From Chloroflexota bacterium (GTDB lineage Bacteria; Chloroflexota; Dehalococcoidia; UBA2979): DNA of 9,726 nucleotides. A program made the translations under genes and the position numbers. The notes below the pieces were generated by a model, which did not search any database, had not been told where the DNA came from, and saw only the letters and a program-made list of their open reading frames with translations. The stretch lies in the NCBI GenBank assembly GCA_009843585.1, contig VYDC01000068.1, positions 1 through 9,726 on the forward strand, written 5' to 3'. This document shows positions 1 to 8,017 of the stretch, one piece after another; within the stretch, counting starts at the first letter, position 1; the number at the start of each line of letters is the position of its first letter.

Positions 1-3000
1 GAGGTCGTAGGCGAAGAGCTTCTCCTGGCCGCTGTCGGAGACCCAGGCGACCCCCTGGCCGTCCGACCAGATGCCGCGCGGGGCGCGGTTGGCGTCGGCG
101 AGGTCGAACTCCCGGTCCTCGAGGCGCTCGCCGGTCTCGAGGTCGTAGGCGTAGACGGCGTCGCCGGCGCCGGGTGCGTTGTCGAGCAGCCAGAGCGCCG
201 TGCCGTCGGACCACATCCCGGTCGCCCAGTCGTTGTCCGCGTCGAGTTCCTCGATGTCGCGGTCGATATTCCACTCGAAGTCGGCCTCGCTAGGCTCGGG
301 GCCGCTGGGGCCGCCGCCTCCGAAGCCCCCGACGCCCCCGCCGCCTATGATCGTGGGTGTGACTGCTCGCTCGGTGACGGTAATCGTGATGTCGATCGTG
401 TCCACTCCCCTGTTGCCGTCGGTGTCGCTGTTCGTGTCATCGGCCGTGATGGTCACGGTGTAGTCCCCGGGGGCCAGCTGCGCAGGGTCGCGCACCGTGA
501 TCTGGCCCGAGTCCTGTTCGATCGCGAAGGCGCCGGTCGCAGGGCTCAAGCTGTAGACCAGCGCATCGCCGTCCTGGTCGTGGGCGACGACGGGCGCGCC
601 CACCTCGGCTCCCTCCTGTGCCGCTGCACTGACAGTCCGCGTCACCTGGCCCTCGGGAAACACCGGGGCGTCGTTGTCCGCCGTGATCGTCACGATGACC
701 GTGGCGGTGTCCGTCTCGCCCTCCACATCGGCGATCGTGTAGCTGAACCGATCCTGCCCGTGGTAGTTGCCGCGCGGCGTGTAGGTGATGGTCCCGTCGG
801 TGCCGACCGTTGCAGTGCCGCCACTCCGGGGCCTGCTCACGCTCGTGATGGAGAGGTCGTCGTTCTCGGGGTCGCGGTCGTTGTCGAGCACGTCGATGGA
901 CGTCGACCTGTCCTCGACCGTCGAGGCGGTGTCGTCGACCGCGGTCGGGGCTTCGTTCACATCCGTCACGGTGATCCCGAAGGTAGCGGTGCCCTCGGCG
1001 TTACAGGAGTCCCGGGCGGTCACCGTCACCGTGTAGGCGTCCCGCGACTCATGGTCGAGCGTGGCGCCGGCGGCCAGCCTGACCTGGGCCGACATGTCGT
1101 CGATGGTGAACGGGGGATCGGTACTGAAGCCGCCGACCGCGAGCGAGTACGTCAGCGGATCGAACTCGGCGTCGGTGGCAACCACGGGCGCGCCGATGTC
1201 CACGGCTGCGGGCCCCCCGGCGTTCTCCGCGAGGTCGAGGTCGGGGACGGGACCCTCGAACGTCGGAGCGGTGTTCGTCGTGCACTCTGGCTGCGTGGGG
1301 AAACTGGACGTCCGCTCAAGGAGCTTGCCCGAGCCGAGAGCATCGGCGTACTCGACGGTTACCCGCAGGTAGCGATCGCGGTCAGCCCCGGCGGGCCGGT
1401 ACGTGTTCCCTGTGGCCCCGGCGATGGTCGTCCAGCCGCTGGTGAGGTTCGGGGTCGAGCGCTCCCACTCCCAGGTCGACGTCTGGACGACGTCGGGATC
1501 CTCCAGCGTTGCGATGAAATCGATCCCGATGCGGGGCTCCATCGAGGAAAGAGCGAGGCTGCCGGCTTCTTCCTCGTTGGACACGTTGACGGTGACGGGG
1601 AGGTCGCCGGCCAGTTCGTTGTCGGATGCTCGCACGGTGACCTCGTATGCGTTGTCCCCGTCCCGGTCCTGCGGGCTCTCGAAGTTGGGCGTCAACCTGA
1701 ACGTGAGAACGGCGTTGTTGCCGACCCTCCCTATCCCGAAGCGATCCGCGTCATCGCCGAGCAGCGACCAGAGCACCGTGTCGCCATCCGGGTCGGTTGC
1801 CGTGTAGCTGCCGACGTTCGCCGTGGAGTTCTCGCGGTACGGCACCGGGTCCGGTCCGGTCACGACCGGCCGCTCGTTCACGTTGCCCACCGTGATGACG
1901 ACCGGGCGCGTGTCCTCACGGCCCTCGCTGTCCCGGGCGACCACCGTCACGTGGTAGACGGGGCTCCGCGAAGCCTCGAAGTCAGGTGGCGAGTCGAAGG
2001 CCAGCACGCCGTCGCCGTCGACGTTCGAGGTGATGGTGAAGAGGGCGCTGTCAGCGCCCCGGAGGTCCCAGGAGACCATGTCGCCCTCGTCCGGATCCTC
2101 GGCGACATAGGTGTCCACCGCTCTCGTCTGGTTCTCCGCGTACCCCGTGCTGGTGACCCCGTCCGTGATGCTCGGAGCCTCGTTCACGTCGGTGACGGTG
2201 ACGGTCACCGTGATGGAGTCGTCGATGGCCGGATCGGGCTCGCCGTTGGTGTCCGTTCCGTCGCTGACGCTGACGGTGAAGACGTAGCTGTCCCGGTCCT
2301 CGTGATTGAGTGCATCTCCCGTCCGCACCTGGCCGGTCGACTGGACGATCTCGAAGGAGTCCGCGTCGACGCCCGACAGCGTGTATGTGAGCGTGTCGTT
2401 CTCGGCATCCGTCGCCCGTACGGCCGCGCCGATGTCGCGGCCGGTGGGCGTGTTCTCCTCCACGCTGCGGTCGCCGGTCTCGGTCGCCGGGAACGAGGGA
2501 TCGTGATTGAGGATCATGGGTGTGCCGGTTGCGGTCGCGGACCACGGGCCGGCGCCGACGGCGCTGACCGCGCGGATCTGTACGTCGTACTGCCGGCCGT
2601 TGGCCAGTGAGCTCACGACGTACCGCAGATCGCCCCCACTGCCCGATGTCCAGACTAAGGCGTCCTCAGACCAGTTGATGTCGGCCTTGTCGAGCGCGTC
2701 GCTCTCGATGCGGCGCACGTCATAGCTCTCGACGGGCGACCCGCCATCGTCGGCCGGCGCGGCCCAGCCCACGGCGAGCGCACCATCACGCGCCGAAACG
2801 GTCGGCCTGCCCGGGGCTCCGGGCAGAGCCGGCGTCGTGGCCTCGACGGTCTCGGACCAGAGTCCGGCGCCGCCGTCGTTGACCGCGCGGACCTGGATGC
2901 TGTAGCCGGTGTCGGCCTCGAGGCCTGTGACCGCGTACTCGAGGTCGCCGGATGACCAGACGCCCTCCAGCACGGTCCAGTTCTCGGCGGCCCTGTCTGT

Positions 3001-6000
3001 CGCGTCGCTGCGGATGTGGCGGATGTCGTAGCCGGTGATGGCCGATTCGCCGGTGTCGTCGGCAGCCGGGGCGCTCCATGCGACGGTGATTCCGGCACCC
3101 GGCCCGGGACTCGCCGACGCAATGCTCGGGGCCCCGGGCGTGTCCCCGTGGCCGTAGGCGGTCAGCTTCCACGAGTGGAGTGTCGCCAGGTTGTCGGTGT
3201 GCTCGTCAGCGATCCGCAGCGTCCACTCGCCCGCAGAGTCCTCGCCCAGGTGCCTGGCCGAGCCGAGGCGAACCATAGAGTTCTCGCCTCTGCAGTCGAC
3301 GGGCTCGTCGGTGGAGGGAAGCAGCGTTGATGACGTGCCTGACGGGGACACCAGCTCGATCTTCAAGTCACGGCATCTCCTGTAGGACAGCTCTACTTCG
3401 ACCGCCATGTGCTCGACGAAGCCGACGTAGGGGGCGAGCGTGACGCTGCTCGACACGGTCTGGGGCGTGCCTCCGCTCTCCAGGTCGGGACTGGCAAGCT
3501 CGGCGTCCGCGCCGGCGCTGATCTCCCGGAACGGAGGCAGGGGGTCCCAGCCGAGCGCGAGATCCACCGCCGCGCCCGCGTCGACCACGCCGAAGCCGTA
3601 CTCGTGGTTGAAGGAGTAGCGGTCGCTGTCAGAGCCGTACTCGAGGGCGCCCTCGAGCCACCCGGTGTTGGATGCGTCGTTCTTGCGCGCGGTGGCGGCG
3701 AGGATGAGCTTCACATCCCGCCAGGTCAGGTCGGGATTAGCGGCGCGTACCAGTGCCGCCACGCCGGCCACCACCGGGGCAGCGGCAGAGGTGCCTCCGA
3801 AGTCGTCGCTGTAGACGTTGCCGACGTTCGTCGTCGTGATGTACGGGAGATCCGACGACACGCCGCCGGACGGGCCGCACACCCACAGGTTCGCGCCGCG
3901 CGCGGAGTAGCCGGGCCGGACATCGTTGTAGTTGACGGCACAGACGGTGGTGATGCCGTAGTGGTTGAGTGTCGGATCGGTGTTTGCATCGTCAACGGGG
4001 GCCCCGTTGCCGGCGATGAAGACGAAGAACACGCCCTTCCCACCATATCCCGAGCCGACCGCCTCCTCGACGGCTGCATCCCAGTCGGCCGACGCCCTGC
4101 GAATCCCGCCCAGGGTGGGGAAGCGCCAGCTGTTGCTGGACACGGCGGTGACGTCGGACTTGTAGCCCGCCGCGTACAGCGCGTTCGCGGTGAGGAGCCT
4201 CAAGCGGGAGCCGCCGGCGAAGAAGTTGAGGCCGTAGACGGTCGCACGAGGCGCCACGCCCCGCCCGCCGATGTCGTTGTCCCGCGACACGATGATCCCG
4301 GCCGCCTGGGTGCCGTGATCCGCCCCGCGATGCCGCACGCCCCGGCCGGTCAGATCCCCGTGGCCCGTCGAGTCGTCGTTGGGATCGGCGCCCTCGTACT
4401 CGTAGCCCCGGAGGTCGCTGTGAAGGTAGTCCAGCCCATTGTCGACCACGAGGACGTTGATGCCCTCACCCTTCGTGATCGCCCAGGCTTCCTCGACATT
4501 GATGTCGAACCCCGGCCCGCTGCCGTACTGGTTGGTGTTGTTGAGGTGCCACTGGCACCCGTACAGCGGATCGCTCTGTGAGCTGCCGAAGGACTGGCAC
4601 GTCTCTTCGTAAGCGAGCACGTCGGCGTCGACCGATGCGTGCAGCAGGTAGGGGCCCGTTCCCGCCTCGGCGGGCGTGATCCGGATGGTGTAGGTGCCCG
4701 CCGGGAGCCGATCGAGCGCCCAGAAGCTCAACCCCATCCTCGTGATCTGGCTCCAGTCCCCTTCATTGATGTAGTACAGGTCCAGCTCCGCGTCCTCGTC
4801 GTCAAACAGCGTGGGGGTGAGGCGCAGCGTCGCTCCGAGGGGCTGCGCCTCCAGCCGCAGGTAGGTCGCGCTCTCCAGTGTGAGGCTGAAGTAGTCGGCA
4901 TCATCGGCGGCATCGATCCGGCCCGGCGCCGGCAGCTCCATTCTCAGAGATGCCGCGGTTGCCGAGGTATCGCCGGGATCGGTGACGGCCCCCGCGTAGA
5001 GGAGGTAGGCGCCCTCCTCGGCGGCGTCGGCACCCTGCACCTTGATGTAGTACGTCTGGCCGGCGGCGACCTGGGCGCGGAGCGAGAACGAGTGCCGGTT
5101 GCCCCTGAGCTCGCTGTCGTCGTTCCGGGCGACGACGCCCAGGCTCGAGTTCAGCAACTCCCCCTTTGTGTCGGTCTCGCCGATCGCCAGTACCCAGAGG
5201 TCGGCAGCGCTGGCGAACTCGATCGTGAAGTAGTTGACGCCCCCAGGGCTCAGGCTGCCGGGGAGCACCGAGCCGGGGGTGAATGCCGTTGCCGTTGCGG
5301 TGGTGCTTCCCGGGCTGGTCACGGCGCGCACGTGCAGGGTGTAGGGGCCGCTGTGTTCGCCGTCCTCGCCGCCCACTCTGATGTACCAGGTCCCGGCCGC
5401 CAGTTCCTCGCGGATCGAGAAGTTCGTTGGGTTGGGTGGCAGCCGCGCATCGCCGTTCGAGGCGGTGGGGGTGGCGCTGCTGTCCAGCACGGCGCCGGCG
5501 GTGTCGAGGTCGCCGGTCGTGTGGATCCACACCTCGGCGGCGCTCGCGAGGACGAGTTCGAAGTAGTCCTCATCGCCGGCGGTGAGGATCCGGCCCGGTA
5601 CCGCAGTGTCGAGCGAGACGGTGGTGGCGCTCGAGGTGGTCGCGCCGTGGTCGGTTGTCGTCGCGGCGGTGGAGCTGTCCGGCCAGTCGCCGACGCCACC
5701 GTCGGCGTTTTCGGCGCGCAGCTGCACGTCGTAGCCGGTCTGGTCGCGCAGTCCGCCGAGCACGTACGTCAGCGCGCCGGACCCCGTGGTCCACACATCC
5801 TCGATCACGTTCCAGTTGGCGTCGTCCGCCTTATCCGTCGCGCCGGTCTCGATGTAGCGCAGGTCGTAGGCCGTGATCGCCGAGCCGCCGTCGTCCGTCG
5901 GCGCGCTCCAGCTCACGGTCAGCGAGCCGGGCCCGGGCGTGACCGAGTCGATGGATGGATCACCGGGCGCGGTCTGCGCCACGACCCGGCCGCAGGCGAC

Positions 6001-6189
6001 GAGCAGAACCGTGCTGCACGCGGCGATCAGCAGGAACCTCCCCGGCGGACCACGACGGCGGCCATGCGGGTGTCGCTGCGCGACCGCCGAGTCTGCAGGA
6101 ACAGGTCCCGGGTGGGGGCGGTTGGAGCCGGGGCGCTGTGCCCGGCGGCTCCGCGCGAGGGCACGCCCCGCGCGCGCGGTCAGGAGCAT
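1..6189 (-). CDS. Giant exported kexin-type (S8B) serine protease with P domain, FnIII, PPC-like and cadherin-like repeats; C-terminus beyond the window
   Basis: The frame is open from 6189 to the left edge without a stop (2063 residues visible); residue numbers below count from the ATG at 6189. A hydrophobic stretch (52-66) ends in LVAC|G, which resembles a lipobox (Cys66); signal peptidase I cleavage after VVA is an alternative. Domains: FnIII 74-179; three PPC-like beta domains 182-290, 291-402 and 403-520 (each with a DYF/NYF motif and an AGT/Q-x-Y-x-I strand); S8 catalytic domain about 524-879; P/Homo B domain about 896-1015; FnIII 1017-1120 and 1123-1225; cadherin-like repeats 1228-1339, 1340-1441 and 1442-1543; an Ig-like WEWERS..GWT module 1544-1636; cadherin-like 1637-1748; a VLDNDRDPENDD tandem-Ig module 1749-1842; cadherin-like 1843-1943; a Gly-rich hinge; WSDG repeats from about 1993. 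Catalytic residues are Asp583 (VVDNG), His625 (DHGT), oxyanion Asn728 (AGNG) and Ser801 (GGTSAAAP). NPDLTWRDV at 818 and the P domain point to the kexin/furin branch. Possible disulfides: Cys531/545, 750/771, 939/966. No classical propeptide is seen. The start is uncertain: 6189 is the only ATG in frame near the signal, with a weak ribosome site; GTG at 6435 or 5982 are alternatives. Confidence 0.9.
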   Translation of the reverse strand, partial: MLLTARAGRALARSRRAQRPGSNRPHPGPVPADSAVAQRHPHGRRRGPPGRFLLIAACSTVLLVACGRVVAQTAPGDPSIDSVTPGPGSLTVSWSAPTDDGGSAITAYDLRYIETGATDKADDANWNVIEDVWTTGSGALTYVLGGLRDQTGYDVQLRAENADGGVGDWPDSSTAATTTDHGATTSSATTVSLDTAVPGRILTAGDEDYFELVLASAAEVWIHTTGDLDTAGAVLDSSATPTASNGDARLPPNPTNFSIREELAAGTWYIRVGGEDGEHSGPYTLHVRAVTSPGSTTATATAFTPGSVLPGSLSPGGVNYFTIEFASAADLWVLAIGETDTKGELLNSSLGVVARNDDSELRGNRHSFSLRAQVAAGQTYYIKVQGADAAEEGAYLLYAGAVTDPGDTSATAASLRMELPAPGRIDAADDADYFSLTLESATYLRLEAQPLGATLRLTPTLFDDEDAELDLYYINEGDWSQITRMGLSFWALDRLPAGTYTIRITPAEAGTGPYLLHASVDADVLAYEETCQSFGSSQSDPLYGCQWHLNNTNQYGSGPGFDINVEEAWAITKGEGINVLVVDNGLDYLHSDLRGYEYEGADPNDDSTGHGDLTGRGVRHRGADHGTQAAGIIVSRDNDIGGRGVAPRATVYGLNFFAGGSRLRLLTANALYAAGYKSDVTAVSSNSWRFPTLGGIRRASADWDAAVEEAVGSGYGGKGVFFVFIAGNGAPVDDANTDPTLNHYGITTVCAVNYNDVRPGYSARGANLWVCGPSGGVSSDLPYITTTNVGNVYSDDFGGTSAAAPVVAGVAALVRAANPDLTWRDVKLILAATARKNDASNTGWLEGALEYGSDSDRYSFNHEYGFGVVDAGAAVDLALGWDPLPPFREISAGADAELASPDLESGGTPQTVSSSVTLAPYVGFVEHMAVEVELSYRRCRDLKIELVSPSGTSSTLLPSTDEPVDCRGENSMVRLGSARHLGEDSAGEWTLRIADEHTDNLATLHSWKLTAYGHGDTPGAPSIASASPGPGAGITVAWSAPAADDTGESAITGYDIRHIRSDATDRAAENWTVLEGVWSSGDLEYAVTGLEADTGYSIQVRAVNDGGAGLWSETVEATTPALPGAPGRPTVSARDGALAVGWAAPADDGGSPVESYDVRRIESDALDKADINWSEDALVWTSGSGGDLRYVVSSLANGRQYDVQIRAVSAVGAGPWSATATGTPMILNHDPSFPATETGDRSVEENTPTGRDIGAAVRATDAENDTLTYTLSGVDADSFEIVQSTGQVRTGDALNHEDRDSYVFTVSVSDGTDTNGEPDPAIDDSITVTVTVTDVNEAPSITDGVTSTGYAENQTRAVDTYVAEDPDEGDMVSWDLRGADSALFTITSNVDGDGVLAFDSPPDFEASRSPVYHVTVVARDSEGREDTRPVVITVGNVNERPVVTGPDPVPYRENSTANVGSYTATDPDGDTVLWSLLGDDADRFGIGRVGNNAVLTFRLTPNFESPQDRDGDNAYEVTVRASDNELAGDLPVTVNVSNEEEAGSLALSSMEPRIGIDFIATLEDPDVVQTSTWEWERSTPNLTSGWTTIAGATGNTYRPAGADRDRYLRVTVEYADALGSGKLLERTSSFPTQPECTTNTAPTFEGPVPDLDLAENAGGPAAVDIGAPVVATDAEFDPLTYSLAVGGFSTDPPFTIDDMSAQVRLAAGATLDHESRDAYTVTVTARDSCNAEGTATFGITVTDVNEAPTAVDDTASTVEDRSTSIDVLDNDRDPENDDLSITSVSRPRSGGTATVGTDGTITYTPRGNYHGQDRFSYTIADVEGETDTATVIVTITADNDAPVFPEGQVTRTVSAAAQEGAEVGAPVVAHDQDGDALVYSLSPATGAFAIEQDSGQITVRDPAQLAPGDYTVTITADDTNSDTDGNRGVDTIDITITVTERAVTPTIIGGGGVGGFGGGGPSGPEPSEADFEWNIDRDIEELDADNDWATGMWSDGTALWLLDNAPGAGDAVYAYDLETGERLEDREFDLADANRAPRGIWSDGQGVAWVSDSGQEKLFAYDL
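6124..6152. other. Imperfect GC-rich hairpin inside the 5' end of the protease frame
   Basis: GGAGCCG (6124-6130) pairs with CGGCTCC (6146-6152), and the inner GGGC pairs with GCCC around a five-base loop, with a two-base bulge. It lies just downstream, on the minus strand, of the stop of the broken FnIII gene (6182-6180) and before the hydrophobic export signal of the protease. It could be a terminator of the upstream gene, which would argue that the protease really starts later than 6189. There is no T-tract, and hairpins this size are common in such GC-rich DNA. Confidence 0.25.
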
Positions 6190-6480
6190 TGCCCGTCCGT
6201 GTAGGGCGGCGTGGAGCCGTCGACTGTGGAGATGTGGGCCATGCGCGCGCCATGGACGTCCATGTCGGGGCGGTAGACCGCGTACTCGTCCGGCGTGCAG
6301 TCGGGAGAGGTCTCCCAGCTCAGCACCACGGCCGAGCCGTCCTCGCCAGTGCGATGGTCGGGCCGGTGGGCGGGACCTCGCAGGCGGCCTCCGCGCTGAC
6401 GCCCTGCGTGCGCCGAGCAGCACCGCCAGCAGCACGAGGATGGCGGAGACCGGGGCGAACAGGCGGAACGCGCTCCCGCC
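6180..6480 (-). pseudogene. Broken secreted FnIII-type protein gene (two apparent frameshifts)
   Basis: Minus-strand reading gives coding-like sequence in three successive frames. From 6480 to about 6394 there is a signal-peptide-like stretch (FAPVSAILVLLAVLLGARRASA without its start). From about 6391 to 6347 another frame reads EAACEVPPTGPTIAL. From about 6347 to the TGA at 6182-6180 a third frame reads a WETSPDC..DEYAVYRPD segment followed by HISTVDGSTPPYTDGQC, which looks like the first strands of an FnIII domain. Joined, these would make a small exported protein with an N-terminal FnIII-type fold that stops short of a full domain. No credible start codon with a ribosome site is seen upstream. 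It sits directly before the protease gene in the same orientation, and the protease frame is open through it, so an automated caller could wrongly extend the protease into it. Either this is a true pseudogene or the assembly has indels here. Confidence 0.5.
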
Positions 6481-7015
6481 GCCTCGAAAGCCGCGCCCAG
6501 GTGCTAGCGGGACCCGGACCGGGGAGCGCGACGCGGCACGCCACGGGACGGGAGATGCATCCAGGGCGCAGGTGCTTCATCCAGGGACGCAGAGAAGGAC
6601 CGCTCTCAGGGGGCGCTCCTGTGTGGGAATGGCTCTCGCCTGCAGGGCATCGCCTTGCCGCCATGTGCGAGTTGGGCCAGGACTTTCTGTCGTCCACTGC
6701 TGATCATCAACGCCACGGAAACGATAAGCCGACTGAACCTGCAAAGATGTGAAGGTTCTATAAGATCGAGCCCCTGGCGCGTGGAATATCCGTTAGGCGC
6801 GAGGGACGGGCATGATTTCCGTGGCGGTATAGGGCATAGGGCCCCTTTCCCGCCCAGCAGCGGCGGAGGTCACTGGCAACGCTTGCCGCGAGTGAGAGTC
6901 TGTATGGCTCCCACCCCAACTCCCTCCTGGATGTCGTAGATCGTCAGTGGGCCGTCGGCGCGCTCCAGGACATGCACTGCGGCGTCGCCACTTCCGAGGG
7001 GTCTTCCCCGGGGGT
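6481..7015. other. Region without a convincing intact gene, containing an AT-richer patch and a direct repeat
   Basis: No frame here shows a recognisable complete protein. About 6690-6790 is clearly richer in A and T than the rest of the window. A nine-base direct repeat CATCCAGGG occurs at 6558-6566 and 6578-6586, twenty bases apart (about two helical turns), on the same side as the 5' end of the broken FnIII gene. No clear -35/-10 pair was found. The part next to the dehydratase stop (about 6870-7010) contains a short coding-like scrap described separately. Confidence 0.4.
6870..6977 (-). other. Short coding-like scrap, possibly an FnIII remnant
   Basis: From GTG at 6977 to TGA at 6872-6870 the minus strand reads a 35-residue peptide with the motif DGPLTIYDIQ. 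In the neighbouring frame the same stretch reads SWSAPT. Combined, they resemble the SWSAPTDDGGSAITAYDLRY region of the first FnIII domain of the protease, and 17 bases (6952-6968) are identical to 5895-5911 in the same codon phase. The rest of the peptide does not follow FnIII. This may be a decayed domain copy or a chance resemblance in GC-rich DNA; I cannot call it a gene. Confidence 0.2.
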
Positions 7016-8017
7016 CTAGGCGGAGATCCGCGCCGCGAGGAGCGTGCGCAGCTGCGCGAGGGTGATGTTCGCACCGCTCAGCACCAGCACCACGCGTCGC
7101 CCGCGCAGGCGCGCACGCGCCTGGTTCGCCGCCGCGAGCGGCGCCGCCCCCGCGAGCTCGACGAGCAGGTGCGCATGCTCCAGCAGCTCGACGACGGCGG
7201 CCGCGATCGCGTCGTCCTCGACCAGCAGGAAGTCGTCGAGGCGGTCGCGCAGGATTGCCTGCGCGCCCTCGAAGCCGGTGCCGGTGGCGACACCCTCGGC
7301 GATCGTGGCGTCCGGGCGCCGGACGATCCGGCCCTCGCGCCAGGAGTCATGGCCGGCGGGGGCCTGCGCCGACTGCACCGCCCAGACCTCGCACTCCGCG
7401 CCCAGGCCCTCGCGCGTCAGGATCCAGCCGCAGGCCCCGGAACCCGCGCCCAGCGGCACGATCGCCAGCTCCGTGTCCGGCTGTTGCCCCGAGTGCGGAT
7501 CGAGGACCTCCAGCGCCGCGGTCGCCACGCCCGGCAGCAACAGCGGCTCGTCCACCGCGACGTAGCGCATGCCGCGCTCGGCGGCGAACTCGAGCGCGGC
7601 GGCGTTCGCGTCGTCGAAGCGCGCGCCCTGCTCGCGCACCTCTGCGCCGAGCCTGCGCATCGAGGCGACCTTGTCCGGGTTCGCGCCCTCCGGGACGAAG
7701 ACCGCGGCGTGCAGCCCGTGCAGCCCCGCGGCGTAGGCGATCGACTGCCCGTGGTTCCCCGTCGAGGCGGTGACGAGCCCGGTCGAGCGCAACTCGCCGG
7801 CGAGCTCGCCGGCCAGGAAGACACCGCCCCGCAGCTTGAAGGCCCCGATCGGGTTGGCGAACTCCAGCTTCAGCGAGACGTGCGCCTCGAGGCGCTCGGA
7901 GAGCGCCGGCGAGTAGACCAGCGGCGTCGGCAGCGGGAGCAGTCCCGCGAGCGCTTCGGCGGCGCGCCGGATCTCCTCGATGCGCGGCGGCTGCGCCTCG
8001 GGCGCGCGCTCCGTCAC
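7016..8017 (-). CDS. PLP-dependent threonine/serine dehydratase family protein (fold type II)
   Basis: A 333-residue cytoplasmic enzyme of the tryptophan synthase beta superfamily. In this family the enzyme deaminates L-threonine or L-serine to the 2-oxo acid and ammonia. The PLP-binding lysine is Lys61 in NPIGAFKLRGG; the substrate-carboxylate loop is STGNHGQ (85-91); the phosphate-binding glycine loop is GAGSG (190-194); and Ser314 in LSGAN is placed to contact the pyridine nitrogen. The length matches the short catabolic type and there is no C-terminal ACT regulatory domain, so isoleucine feedback is unlikely. It starts with GTG at 8017, and the GTGA overlaps the TGA of the upstream higA, so the two are probably one transcript with coupled translation. 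The stop is TAG at 7018-7016. The glycine loop and SGAN differ slightly from the commoner GGGGL and SGGN forms, so the true substrate could be another hydroxy-amino acid. Confidence 0.87.
   Translation of the reverse strand: MTERAPEAQPPRIEEIRRAAEALAGLLPLPTPLVYSPALSERLEAHVSLKLEFANPIGAFKLRGGVFLAGELAGELRSTGLVTASTGNHGQSIAYAAGLHGLHAAVFVPEGANPDKVASMRRLGAEVREQGARFDDANAAALEFAAERGMRYVAVDEPLLLPGVATAALEVLDPHSGQQPDTELAIVPLGAGSGACGWILTREGLGAECEVWAVQSAQAPAGHDSWREGRIVRRPDATIAEGVATGTGFEGAQAILRDRLDDFLLVEDDAIAAAVVELLEHAHLLVELAGAAPLAAANQARARLRGRRVVLVLSGANITLAQLRTLLAARISA

Noticed and set aside
363..2508. Tandem cadherin-like modules considered as a DNA-level repeat array
   Set aside because: The modules resemble each other only at the protein level (DVNEAP/NVNERP ends, ATDAE/ATDPD motifs); the DNA is too divergent for a recent tandem duplication.
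580..2610. Very long open frame on the plus strand opposite the protease (676 codons), and a similar one at 4639-6204
   Set aside because: These are antisense shadows of the GC-rich protease gene. Their translations are Arg/Gly/Val-rich with no recognisable domain, whereas the minus strand has clear domains throughout.
6655..6939. 94-codon plus-strand open frame in the non-coding region
   Set aside because: There is no ribosome site, recognisable motif or coding-like composition, and it stops in the scrap region.
6994..7011. Small GGGG-TCTT-CCCC hairpin just after the dehydratase stop
   Set aside because: The stem is only four base pairs plus two across a bulge and lacks a T-tract; it is too weak to call a terminator in such GC-rich DNA.
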